From Adiantum capillus-veneris (Eukaryota > Streptophyta > Polypodiopsida > Polypodiales > Pteridaceae), in the NCBI GenBank assembly GCA_014529385.2, contig CM043967.1:86289278-86353277 (forward strand): 64,000 nucleotides of DNA, read 5' to 3'. Shown here one piece after another: positions 1 through 11,600 of the stretch; the stretch's first letter is position 1; every line of letters starts with the position of its first letter. The position numbers were made by a program, and so were the translations under genes. Below the pieces are notes generated by a model. It worked only from the letters and a program-made list of their open reading frames with translations, did no database searches and had not been told where the DNA came from.

Positions 1-1518
1 CTTACTTTGTGATACATGCTGATCATCTTCATTGCCAGTTTCAAGCTCGTACTTCTTCTTGCTCACATAGTGCCATACACACATAATGACAAGTAATATG
101 CCTGCAAAAGCTATTGGGATGTAGCCGCCTTGGTCGAACTTGTAGAGGTTGGACGAAAAGTAGATAAGTTCGATGGTTAGGAACACCAGAGGAAAAGCAA
201 TGGTCAAATACATTGGTGTCTGCCATATGAATAGCATTATAAGGGTGAGAAGCACTGTAGTGACCATCATGACAGCTAAAACAGCAATACCATACGCATT
301 TCCAAGAAGTGTCGTGGTCTTGAAAGCACCCGTAATGGCAATGCAAAGGAGCATTAGAGTCCAGTTCACCTCTGGCACATAGATTTGTCCTAGCATGCTC
401 TTCGATGTATGTACGATCTTGACCCGAGGGAAGCATCCTAAAGCTTGCGATTGTTCAACGATTGAAAATGTGGCGGAGATCATGGCCTGGCTTGCAATGA
501 CGGCGGAGATGACGGCAATCGCAAACATTGGCCAAAAGATGAAATTGTAAGGAGGGATAGATTTGTAGAATGTTTGGGCAGCATCTTCAGGGAACTTCAT
601 CAGATAAGCTCCTTGCCCAAAGTAAGCTGCTATCAAGGAGGGAATGACAATAAATCCTAGTGATCTGCGGATCGACTCAACAGAGAAGTGGCTTACATCG
701 GCAAACATGGCCTCGGTACCGGTTATGCAAAGTATGATGCCGCCTAGCGAGATCCAAGCTTGCGTACCGCGATCCATAAAGTACCTGACGATGTAATATG
801 GATTGAAAGCGTATAGCACCCTCCAATCGTGCATTATAATGTTGTAGATGCCAATAGCAAATATGCATATAAACCACAGCATGAGAAATGGTGCGAAAAG
901 CCAGCCAACTTTTGCTGTGCCAAAACGCTGTAAGCTGAAAAGCACTATCAAGATCACAATGGAGATCCACGCAACTTCATCGGTGCTTAGCTTCGGGAAT
1001 TTTGTCTGCATCCCATCCACGGCTGACAAGACGGAGATCGCCGGAGTCAGGATACCATCACCGATGACTGCACATGTGCCGAGAAGAGTGATAATCAGCA
1101 AGATTTGCTTGACAAACTGGTTTTCTTCAAGAAATTGCCTGATTTTGGCAGCACGGAGAGGGTGGTGGTTCATGTGAATACAGGAATTCTTATCGAGGAG
1201 GTTATCATCGCCATCGCCGTGTTGCTGGCCAGGGGGCAATTGGCTGACTTTGGCGTGGCGACAGATGTAGGAGTAGAGGGCAAAGGTGCCGCCATTGCCG
1301 TTGTCATTGGCGTTCATGACGATGAGGGCGTATTTCACGAGGGGGAGAAGCATTAGGGTCCAGAAGATGAGGGAGACACAGCCCAAGATGTCATGGTGGG
1401 AGGGGAGGGAGCCATTGGGGAAGGTACTGCTAAAGACATAGAGAGGAGAAGTGCCCACGTCGCCATACACGACTCCAATGCTTTGAAAGGCCAGATACCA
1501 AACTGCCATTGTTTCCAT
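1..1518 (-). CDS. HAK/KUP/KT potassium transporter, 5' part, runs off left edge
   Basis: Seen: an uninterrupted minus-strand frame of 506 codons, open to the window edge, with no intron or stop. It carries the family signature GVVYGDVGTSPLY at residues 15-27, NDNGNGGTFALYSYICRHAK near 71-90, GDGILTPAISVLSA at 153-166 and GTEAMFADVSHFS near 267-279, plus many hydrophobic membrane segments. Known: HAK/KUP proteins are plasma- or endomembrane K+ importers of about 700-850 residues, so the C-terminal cytoplasmic third lies outside the window. The start chosen is the ATG at 1518, in a strong context (gccATGg). A TAA lies 27 bases upstream in frame. A second frame upstream reads WRSKGQ...PWK, which looks like the usual family N-terminus, so a 1-base indel or a missed first exon near 1514 is possible. 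Angiosperm homologues usually have several introns; this stretch has none. Confidence 0.92.
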   Translation of the reverse strand, partial: METMAVWYLAFQSIGVVYGDVGTSPLYVFSSTFPNGSLPSHHDILGCVSLIFWTLMLLPLVKYALIVMNANDNGNGGTFALYSYICRHAKVSQLPPGQQHGDGDDNLLDKNSCIHMNHHPLRAAKIRQFLEENQFVKQILLIITLLGTCAVIGDGILTPAISVLSAVDGMQTKFPKLSTDEVAWISIVILIVLFSLQRFGTAKVGWLFAPFLMLWFICIFAIGIYNIIMHDWRVLYAFNPYYIVRYFMDRGTQAWISLGGIILCITGTEAMFADVSHFSVESIRRSLGFIVIPSLIAAYFGQGAYLMKFPEDAAQTFYKSIPPYNFIFWPMFAIAVISAVIASQAMISATFSIVEQSQALGCFPRVKIVHTSKSMLGQIYVPEVNWTLMLLCIAITGAFKTTTLLGNAYGIAVLAVMMVTTVLLTLIMLFIWQTPMYLTIAFPLVFLTIELIYFSSNLYKFDQGGYIPIAFAGILLVIMCVWHYVSKKKYELETGNEDDQHVSQSK

Positions 1519-2043
1519 GGCGCAGGAAGCGTCAAGCGTTGGCCTTTACTTCTCCATGAGCTGCTAGCAGATTTATTCAAGCCTCAAAACTTCATAAGGC
1601 AAACGCAGCGGGCGCCTATAGTTTTATGCTTTTGCTTTTATGTGTATACCTCAAATAGCAAGCAGATTCATCCATACTACACGGTCCTACGTTTGCTGTA
1701 ATTTTAGATTTTACCTTCCACTTTTAACTTAGGATGTGGAAAAGCCTACAAAAATTGAAGAGATTTTATTTTTTTTTGTTCAGATATGCTCAAATTATTT
1801 GGGCAATTTCCACATTCAAGGTAGTACATAGTTTCTAGAGAAATGGTTTTTATGAGTATTAACACAAAACCCTAAACCGGACTTACCACACATATTGCTT
1901 TTGGTGTAGTTTTTCAAATTTAGATTCCCTTTTTCTTTGAAGACAATAATTACTTCGTGCGCTTAATACAATTTTTTTGAATGAGGCTAGAGGGCGAAGC
2001 CGCTTGGCCTAATCACAACCATCGTTCAAAAGCTTGACCAACA
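1519..2043. other. Upstream region of the HAK/KUP gene
   Basis: AT-rich sequence immediately 5' of the transporter. I see no convincing TATA box, splice signal or coding frame. The short open stretch at 1519-1586, in a different minus frame from the transporter, could be the end of a 5' exon. Confidence 0.4.
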
Positions 2044-2447
2044 ATGCCAAAGGCTTATCCAATGACGCTGAAAAAATGGGATGCTTCAGGTGATGGACCG
2101 TGTTGATTGCCGAGTGCATCCAAAACTTTTAAAAGTTGGTCCTACAAAAGTGTATACAACAATCACTACGATGGCAGAAGTCGCAGAAGAGGATATGATG
2201 GAAATCATAGTAGATATGATCGACCCGATGATGGAGATCAGGAAAGACATGATCGACGTGAGAGAAGGTATGAAAGACGAAGAGACCATGATAGGGAGGA
2301 TGAGTATAGAAGCAATCATAACCACGGGGTTGGTGATTGAAGCACTCACAGAGAGCATGCTGATTGCAAGGATAGATACAATGGATATGCTAGTAGTGAC
2401 AAATGGAGATGCTAGAAGCCCTAGCTCTTCAAAAGGGCATCAACCAT
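2044..2447 (+). pseudogene. Fragment of an Arg/Asp/Ser-rich (RS/RD-like) nuclear protein
   Basis: One plus-strand frame reads KSWSYKSVYNNHYDGRSRRR followed by a run of RYDRP, RHDRRERRYERRRDHDRED type repeats. Stops fall near 2104, 2338 and 2416. The charged RD/RE repeats resemble the tails of splicing-associated proteins (cyclin-L or SR-like), but I cannot name the parent. No start, intron or continuous frame is visible, so it is probably a captured or decayed exon fragment. Low-complexity composition makes homology uncertain. Confidence 0.3.
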
Positions 2448-3518
2448 AGGAACTTGAATTACTTTAAATACCTTCATGAAAAGCTTTGCAAATTGACAAT
2501 GGAAAAATCTACAAACCAACAAAAAATATATATGCTTCAATAAGTTGTAAAGATTCCTTATCTGCATCCAAATCTTTAAATGTATTTGTTTACTTGGACC
2601 ACACTACAAGACTACGGGGTAGGGCACGGCTTCTGTTCCTTATAATTTTTGGGGAGACACAATGTCGACTCTCCACCATACTTTTGTATGGCACTCTTGT
2701 ATGTCATTCACTATATGGTCTATAATTTCTGTCATCTCCTCATTGTAGCCTATCAAAACATATATTTCGCTTAGTAGTACATTTTGATATCTTTTGTTGT
2801 AAATAACTTTAAGAAAATGTATTCTTCATTAGTAAATATTTGATGTCAAGATTTATATGTGTTTGAGGGAGACACATATTTTTGTTGCGCATTTATTATG
2901 TCTTGTGTCAGATCTTATGATGAGGATCCACATATTTCTTGCATGGATGGCTACAATCCAAGCGCAAATATCTAGGGACCAAGCTGTGACTAAATCTACA
3001 GTAGTCAAACACCCATATGCTAGATCCACAATGCATGTAGGTGGGTTTCATGAGAAGGACCACAATGCTTTCCTTTGAACTCAAGGTATGGCAAAATAAC
3101 AATCACAATGACACTAAAAATATAACTTCATCATAAAAAAAGAAAGCCTACAACAAGGCCAACCAAGCAAGAGTAGTCTTTTGTATTGCCAAATTTCCAC
3201 ATGCAAGGCTTTTAAACTTTTAGAAGAATTTTGTTTTCTAAGCACTCCCACACACCTTAATGGTACTTTTTCACACACTACGTCCACCATGCACATGCTA
3301 CTTTTGGTGTAGGTTTTCATATTAGCCTTTCTAGCTTCACACAAATATGCCCTTTACATGGAGCTTGTTCACACGCTTTTACTTCCATCATGCATGCTAC
3401 TTTTGATGTAGGGTTTGGAGTGGGATGAGGTTTACAACAAAACCCAGTGTAAGATGACCAACCAAATATTTATTTAGTTGGCCATAAATTTAATACCCAT
3501 GGCTGAGCTCATATGTTT
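2448..3518. other. AT-rich intergenic, nothing recognised
   Basis: Short open frames only, with no domain motif, repeat structure or RNA gene that I can support. Confidence 0.5.
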
Positions 3519-3624
3519 TCTTTTGTACAATACTTTAATTTAATCTAAATACTTTTTTGCAATCCTTTAATCTAATCTAAATACATATGTTTTCTTTTGT
3601 ACAATACTTTAATTTAATCTAAAT
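3519..3624. repeat. Short direct repeat (about 36 bp, two copies)
   Basis: The string tcttttgtacaatactttaa and its continuation occur at about 3521-3555 and again at about 3590-3624, separated by a related AT-rich spacer. Confidence 0.6.
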
Positions 3625-3665
3625 TTCCATATCTCAAAAAAATCAATGAAGATGAAGGCCTTGAT

Positions 3666-4018
3666 GCAAGCAAAGATATCTTGCATTTACAACAATACTT
3701 ATGATGCAGCACAATGTCAAATTGAGTCTTTTTTAGATGAATGATTGGAGGACCTCTCTCTCTCATAGATGCCCCCTAATGGCATAAGAGATGTGTATTG
3801 ATGACATTGTTCTGTTGGGTTGGGGACCATTTGCAAGCAAAGATATTTTGCATTTACAACAATACTTATGATGCGGCACAATGTCAAATTGAGTCTTTTT
3901 TAGATGAATGATTGGAAGACCTCTCTCTCTCTCTCATAGATCTATCAGGTACTCACTAGAAGCCCCCTGATGGCATAAGAGATATGTATTGATATGTTGG
4001 GTTGAGGACCGTCTGCAA
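3666..4018. repeat. Tandem duplication, about 167-bp period, two copies
   Basis: The unit beginning gcaagcaaagatat starts at 3666 and again at 3833. Both copies include gatgaatgattgga, a CT-rich run, ccccctratggcataagaga and tgttgggttgrggacc. Copies differ by scattered substitutions and small indels, so the duplication is not recent. Confidence 0.75.
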
Positions 4019-7000
4019 CTATACGTCTTTGAAGAAAAGTCACACAAAGGTGCTAGTTTCTTCTCTCCCCTACTACAAAGGCAATGTTTTTGGCCAAAGA
4101 CTTTACAAGTGTCACTTGCCAAGGTTCCATGAAACATTCCTTTCTAGCCTTATCGCTCAAGTTAAGGTGTCTCACATTCTAGAGTAGTTTGGATCTACAT
4201 TTGGAGATCCCTTCAAACATTTAATGTAGTTAGTCTATAATCAGCTTCATATATATTCTCTCCATGCTTGAGAATTGTGGTCATGTAGAAAATCCATTGT
4301 TATATATTTAGAATAGATGTATAATCCATTTTTGCAATTCTCAATATAAATATAGTTTGGACATGTAGACAATCCATTGTTACAGTACAAGGAGGGAGAA
4401 GCTAATTTCAAACGTTGGGAGAAACTTCCTCATGAACCTCCAAATGAGGGCAAACCATTGAAGGAATTTGAGGTTCCTCCCTAAAATTTAACTCCTATTA
4501 TATGACTCATAGGTGGAGGAGGATAATACTGCTGTAGATTCATAGTTCAACTACAAAATAACAACAAAATCACAAAAAAAGAGAGAATAGAGAGCGAGTG
4601 GAGGAGAGGTAGAAGAGAGAGAAGTAGAGCAGCACGAGCATTGGGTAGAATCTCCTTGCATGTAGAAGTGAACATGATTGTTCTATATGTATTTAAATTA
4701 TGGATTAAAATTTATTTTCAAAATAGATACAATTCACTTTGGTTAAAAATAGGAACTATTCATAGACTCCTTTCACAACAGAATTGTACTACCCTAATAA
4801 TAATTGGCGCACGCCATCTGCATAGATTTGGTTGCACTATCTAGACTTGAAGCCATCACTCTGACACCTAGCCAACTCATTGATCTACTACACATCACAT
4901 CGTACAATATCATATCGTCATCAGTATACCGAAAATATAATCAAATCCAACTTTAAAAATAGTCAAAATATTCAAATATTTATTTCCATTATAGAGGGGA
5001 CCTAGGGATTCCACAACAATTTCCACCACCCCTTTTCACTTCTTTATTAGTACGTGATTTGCAAGTTACATGTTTGTGATAGGCGCATGGAGTCGCTTGG
5101 AGGAGTGGTAAAGAGATTGGCTCTCCAAGATTAGCATATGTTTGTATATCACATTACAAATGGGTTGGGTGCTTCATCCTTGATGCGCACTCACTTGCCA
5201 ATGAACATCGTGCTTATTATCATCCTAGGATATGTGAGTAGATTACAATGCTTTACTTGGATCCCTTTCAAAGAGTATTGGCCCCTACAATAGGCACCTA
5301 TTGAAGCAACTAGTTGCCCCTACACATCTATGCAAACTCATAGAATCCAATCCAAATCTATGTGTATACAAACTAGGATACCAAGTCCACATGTATGACT
5401 CCTCAACTCAAATTACAATATAGACACACTGCTAAAAAGCATCTACATAGAGATAAAGCTTACGTAAGATAATCATTATGAAATTTATATGGCGTTTCTA
5501 TGTGGAACCCTAAACCCTAATGTGGTAACTTGCTGATGTGACACCTCATTGATGCGACAAGTGATAAGGTGGCAATCTGCTCACATATCAACCAGATATG
5601 CTAGCTATCCTTAGTATTGATGCCACTTTATTAATTGTTTGGAATATCTTTGCCACATGGTATGCTATCAATTTTCTTCCAAACTCACTTGAAGATCAAT
5701 AACTTGCTAATTTCTAGCTATATTCATAGTATCTAGTGCAACTACGAGTCACTTATTGGATCAACTGATACAAGGGTCGACAACTAGCTGTATAGTATGT
5801 CTAGGCACATTCTATTCAAGATGCAACTATAGTGTCCATCATTTGCTTTAGCACTTTGCCACATCACCATTTTGATGGAATGCCCTTCTCGTAAATGAGG
5901 AGTAATTGTCCCGAATTGCACTTGTCAGAACTCAACAAGACACATCAGTAGATGTTGACGCTAGAATTAATACATAAAAGCACCATGTAAAACTGCTTGT
6001 TATTATCTTGCATATGACTTTGTTGGGAAGTGTTCGAAGCAAAAAAAAAAAAAAAAATCTAAACAAGAAATTACACATGGCATAAAAACTTCTTCACAAC
6101 TTTGCATTATATGGTGTGCAATGTTCTACTTTGGAGTCTATCTTTATCCAAAGCTCTTTATCGCCCACTTTGTCAAGTTGTACTTGTTTCTGAAGCTCCA
6201 TTTCTTCAATTACCTCCATAATCACACAAGACCTTGCATCACTTCTCGTGCACACGACCTCTTTAACTTGACAACTATCACTAGAAAAACATAAGTGTGA
6301 GTGAATGTGCAAGGATTTTTCTTTTATCTCCAAAACCAAAACAAATTGTACTGAACGTATCTCTTACATCAATCTATCCTTCTAATTTCAGCCAAGTTTT
6401 GATTATTCAATCCAAACTATCGAGAACATCGTCCATGTGACCCCAAACTAGACAAAGACGAATTGTGGAAACTTTTAATTGTTCGACATGAATATTGGGT
6501 CCATCATATTCTTAATTAACTTTCAATCTTAAATTCAAATTATTTTCATTAATCAAACCATTCCGTTTTGCATGATTGTTTGTCCTATGGTTGAAAACCC
6601 AAAAGTTTTAACTTCAAATATAGTACTCTAGATTGCCACCCTTTCTTCAAGAGAAGATACCGACCGCAATTCAGTTAATTTATTTTTGACACAATACAAT
6701 AATTTTTTCATATGGGAATCAAACGGCATACGCATACAGTAAAATGAAAAAACCATAAAATTCAGACTCCCTAAATACCATACACTAAATTCATAAGCCA
6801 TAGAAAAGGCAGGGGGAACATCACAAGGTGCATGGAATTTTCTCTATTTTCAAACTATCAAACTTTAGAAACAAGAAAAAAAAAAACAGTTTTGGGCCCA
6901 AAATTTGGGTCACCCATGACATGCCCATGCTGGAATATGAAATCTCAAATCATACTCAAACATACTCTACCATTTGAATTGTGAGACGTACACATGGGAA

Positions 7001-7446
7001 AAAACCAAAGGGAAACTACAATATTACAGATACAAGTATACAGAAATTAGAGTTGAAAATTAGATTACATTTTAACAGAAAATCTCTAGCAAATCTTACA
7101 GTAGTTTGCTTCCAAATTTGAAAAGAAAACCTTTGACCACCCAGTTAATCTTGACTCGAAGTAATATCAAGTGTCCTAAATGCTTGACGTCTGCCCAAAA
7201 AAACATCATCATACATACACCATCATAAAAATCCAATTGCAATCATATAAAATGGGCACAAATCAGCAAATGTACGATATAGGAATTACATTTTCCTCCT
7301 CTTTCCATATTACAACAGAAAAGGGACATGCCTTTTTGAATAGAGCTCATGACCAGGGTCAAGCTGTCGAGTCGCACGCGGGAAAAAACTGATCATACCA
7401 TCCCATTAAAACTCAAGGTCACAAATTTACAAGATTGGTCATCAAT
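4019..7446. other. Gene-poor AT-rich spacer
   Basis: I see no complete gene in this 3.4-kb stretch between the two host genes. A short open frame at about 4387-4484 (YKEGEANFKRWEKLPHEPP...) ends in a stop and looks protein-like, but it has no start or recognisable relative. 7180-7446 probably includes the 3' UTR of the LHC-like gene to its right (transcribed leftwards). No polyadenylation signal was assigned with confidence. Confidence 0.45.
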
Positions 7447-7848
7447 CTACTTCTCCTTGTTGGAAGGCGGCAAGTCAAGGTCTGATGCATAAGGTTCCTC
7501 GCCCTGCCACACCCGAAGCAACAGGTCAAAGGGTTCCAAGAATAACAAACAAACCTATAATCTGTGTGTAATACTACTCAGTACCTTCTTCCCTCTTGTG
7601 TATGTAGTCAATGGGTCAATATTCTTCGGATCATAAGTCTTCAAAGGATCTCTTTCCAGACCAGCACCCTCATTGGGGGGCACCTTTTCAAAGTCTGGAG
7701 GGTTGTTTATAACCACATAGCCTCCAAGAAGGCCGCCAACAAAAAGGAAACTAAGACCCGCAAGAAATGGGTATTTAACCGCAACTGCATCAATGCCTAG
7801 CTGAGCTAAAACCCCCTTTCCAGTCAAAACCTCCATCACAACACCTGC
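7447..7848 (-). CDS. LHC-like gene, exons 3 and 4 (C-terminal half)
   Basis: Exon 3 (7848-7585, 88 codons) follows the acceptor ttaattag and begins [18 protein letters not shown], the end of the first LHC-type helix. It then encodes a hydrophobic helix and the polar segment [15 protein letters not shown]...[11 protein letters not shown]. The donor is aagaag|gtactg. An 81-bp intron (7584-7504) ends gtgtggcag, and exon 4 (7503-7447) encodes [18 protein letters not shown] and TAG. An ATG eight bases inside a rival acceptor (gcag) could suggest a start here, but that acceptor would put the upstream exon out of frame, so exon 3 is read as internal. Confidence 0.85.
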
Positions 7849-8594
7849 CTAATTAACACCACCAAACAAAGTCTGTTTTAAGGAATCTAAAACACATAAA
7901 TATTTGTAGAAAAGAAATTTGGAATGGATTGACAGATGACTTAGAACAAACAGAATGCCTTGAATTTCCCAAATAGAATATCTTCATGTTTCATACATGC
8001 AAACCAAATAGAATCACGAAAACGATCAGTTGGCAATTTTTCTTTCACATGAGAGCCCTGTACGAAACACGTGATGCAGTTTCTGCAGTAAGAACAAGCT
8101 AAAACACATTCCAATTCGGACGTGGTTACATTGTGCAGTGATGTTTCCAAAAGTATGGTATTTGAACAAGCTTCAAACGACAAACAAATGCGCATCCAAA
8201 GAGACCACCACCAAATCCCACTACTGATATGTACACTCTATAAGTGTTCATGCAACTACGACCCAGAGCAAATCTATAGGGATCTACTATTTGCACCATC
8301 CTGAGCCTGTTTCCAAGACTTCTATGCCCAGATAGATCATTGTATGAGGTGTACTCAGCTGATTGAGCCATTTTGCCGGCATCTGTCAATGATATAGTAT
8401 GTAGCCTAGGACTACTATGATGCATGGTTGCTGCCCCATACCATACAAAATTTACAGAGTATGAGCATGAGCAGGTCTGACCTAATGTGTTTTTGCAGGT
8501 ACTTTTAGTGAGGATTTTGGCACGAGTGTAAGGGAATCTTTAGCAAAAGTTGAGGACAGTTTGTATAGTGTTAAAATCACCCTGGCATCCTGCT

Positions 8595-8657
<63 letters not shown>

Positions 8658-11600
8658 AATGAAATGATATATTAACATCTTCAAAAGGCCAAAATGACCT
8701 ATGAGACCAATCCGTTACAATGTCTGGGTACAAAAAAAGAGACGCTAAAATTAATCTACAAGTGCTACTAGCTAGAACTGTGTGGGGTATGTGTGACCAC
8801 TGATACAATGGGTGCCCAGTACAAGAGTGAAGTAGGAGGTTCGCGAACCCAGGTTGAGTGAGTTTGGGCAACAGTGTGTGCGCGCGTAGGTCGAGTGCAG
8901 AAGGTCAAAGAGAGGCAGATTTGAGGTCTTGCGCCAACTACAGGAGAGAGTACACGATTTTTATGGAATCCTAACAACCTCAAGTGATGAGGTTCTGGGA
9001 CGCCACTTGGACATTGTGAAACTTTTAAAAATAGTCCAAGTGGCCCAAAGGCCAATAAATCAGGTATAATGCCTATACAAGCCCAAATGGTGGGCTAAAA
9101 ATATACAGAAAATATATATGTGAAGCTCTCGATCAGAGCTACACGGTGGAAACGGTCCGTAGGTGACATCTAGGCATCTATCCAACAACCTCCCACTTAT
9201 AAGGCCCAGCGAGTCGCCTTTAAGCTATGTAACTCCCACCATCTGTAGGCAATGCTCATATTGTGCCTTTGGCAGACTTTTGGTAAGAGCATTTGCAAGG
9301 TTCTCATGTGTACTGATTTTGATCAATGAGACCAAACCATCATCAACTGATAAAATGGTATTCGCGCATCAATATGTTTGGTATGCGCATGATACATGGC
9401 ATTTTTAGCCAAACAAACTGCAGTCTGGCTATCACAACCAAGGACAGGCGTGTCATCAGCCAATCCAAGCTCATTGACTAGGCGGGCTAACCATATGGCT
9501 CCTTTGGAAGCTTCAATAACTTGAAATATATTCAACTTCACTAGTAAAGACTGCAACTATCCTCTGAAGTCTAGAGCACCATGAAATAGCACCACCTGTA
9601 ACTAAGTCAAACTTTGTAAATAATTAATTTATTTACGAGAAAAGAATTATCTAATTAGTTGTGTGCACATCAGAATAGATTTAGTAGTTCTGGGGCCTCA
9701 GGTGTGCCCAAGTTTGGGCCAGTGCACCTCACGGAGACCCTAGCAAAAAATACCCTAAAGCCCTAGCGACTGGGAAATCGGGTCTTCAATGAAGGGGTAG
9801 ATAGTAGCCTCAGATTTCAGGCTCAAAAAAATTACGCGCGCTAGTGCAAGCACAGGAATGAGATGGGGTCCTTAGAATAATAACCCTAAGGCCTGATTAT
9901 TTTACGCCTTAGAATAAGTTAGTTAAAAGTATTCTTAAGTAATTTTGCACTGGACCAAATGGCCGGACAAGTGCGAACAGGTAATGCCAGAGATTGCTGG
10001 TACGGCAATGCACTAGGGAGCAGATAAAGTTTTCATTTGTTGCATCTATGTGTACAGTTGTGCACTTAATTGCACATTTCATTAACTAGCATAGGATTTT
10101 TAAAGTCAAAAGTTGAATGGTTTTTAAATTTTAAAGTAAGTGTGCCAAGTTCCCATGCAATCTCTCTCTCTCTCTCACTCCCTCTCTTCATGCTAGCGTC
10201 CCCTCTTCTAGGAGGCTATAAGAGAGCAGCCCCTTCCCCTCTTGCCGGGTTGGCACTGCACTACCCCCCCCCCCCCCCCAAGTTGACCATCCTCTACGCA
10301 GTGAAGCTCTCCATTGAAGCTTGAGAGCAGCACCTTGTGGTGTATGTGGAGCCTCTGAGCACCCATCACCTAGAACAAGGCCTCTCATGGTTGCTTGCAG
10401 CTTTGGGAGAAGTTTCATCGCGTAAAGTAGTAGAAAACTCTCTTTCTCCCTTGTCTAGCTACTGCAAATTCCCTATTTTCAGCCCCTAATCACTTGTATT
10501 AGGGTGAATTTCAGCAAAGTCTTAATAGAATCTCATTCCCCACTACCTACTCTACACACACACCAAGTTTGGAGCATTTCCATCGCGAAAAGGACCTCCA
10601 ATTTGGCATTGGAACACGCTCACGTAACAGTTTCTGGTTATGTGCAGAAAATTACAGCAAGCGTGTGTGTGTGTGTGCGCGTTTTGCATGTTTCTGTGGT
10701 TGGTTAATTGGAGGAATGATTACGTCCAAAGTGGCACAGTTAGCGGAAGATAGACCCTCATTCGTGAGAGCTTCCAATGAGTTTTGTGGAAGGTAGACTC
10801 TCCCCTACGAGAGCTTCCCAAAATCTCGCAGAAGAGGATAGATCCTCTCAATAGTCAGAGAGCAGTTCTTCTACTCTCTCAGTCAGAAGCAGAAAAAGGA
10901 CAAGAAAGAATAGAGGACGGGCTTTTGCCCCGTTCCTGTGCTTGTAAAGATTCTCCCTTAGTAATAAAGATATTCTCTTTATGGGGGGGGACCAGCCCAT
11001 CTTCTGGTCCCCAATGAAGTGTCAAGCTTTCTCTCTCTCTCTCTAATTCTCTTGAGTATTTGAAGTGCAATTAAACGTCAGTTTACGCTTCCGTATTTTT
11101 GTGACAGTGGTATCAGAGCAAGGCCATCTCTCTCTTCCTTAAGGGATTGACGACTCTTGGCAAACTGCAGAAATGGGAGGACGCGAGATAAGAGTTCTCT
11201 CTCCTTCAACAACAGGTGGAAGAGTTGCAAAAAGCTCTCCCCCATCCATAAGTCCAAAAGATTCTCCATACTCTTGAGAAAGGGAAGGAGAAAATGCCGA
11301 TGGGGTCAGGAGAAATCCCGCAGAACCCAAAGGCGCCAGAACCAAGGAAAGATCCTTTGATTGGAACCTCCCGCATGCACGAGAGGCATAGGAAACCTCC
11401 AGAACGTCATGTGCGGTTTAACCCAAAGGTTCAAGAGCAAGATCCCCCTGATTCCCCTCAGTTCTCTTTCATGAAGGATCTGGATGACATCGTTGCTTCG
11501 GAAGACATGTTCCTTGACGATCCGTGGCAGCAAGAAGTGCATTCAAGGGAAAAGACTCCTGTCCATAAGGAGTCTAAGCATAGAAAGAAGGAGCACCATA

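Noticed and set aside
41-436. Cys/His-rich open frame on the minus strand
   Set aside because: It overlaps the transporter in another frame; the transporter frame has clear family motifs.
4387-4484. Short protein-like stretch YKEGEANFKRWEKLP...
   Set aside because: Only about 32 codons, no start, no recognised relative. Mentioned in the spacer entry but not called as a gene.
5095-5165. tRNA or SINE-like box A (tggaggagtgg)
   Set aside because: No matching box B, no cloverleaf and no repeat copies in the window.
7555-7839. Reading 7839 as the start of a separate small protein
   Set aside because: The ATG is inside an exon. An in-frame acceptor at 7848 and the helix motif starting in exon 2 (54464) show it is internal. 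The stop at 7555 is read-through into an 81-bp intron.
8126-8480. Possible extra exon upstream of exon 3
   Set aside because: No LHC motif, no phase-compatible splice pair, and exon 2 at 54464 already joins exon 3 correctly.
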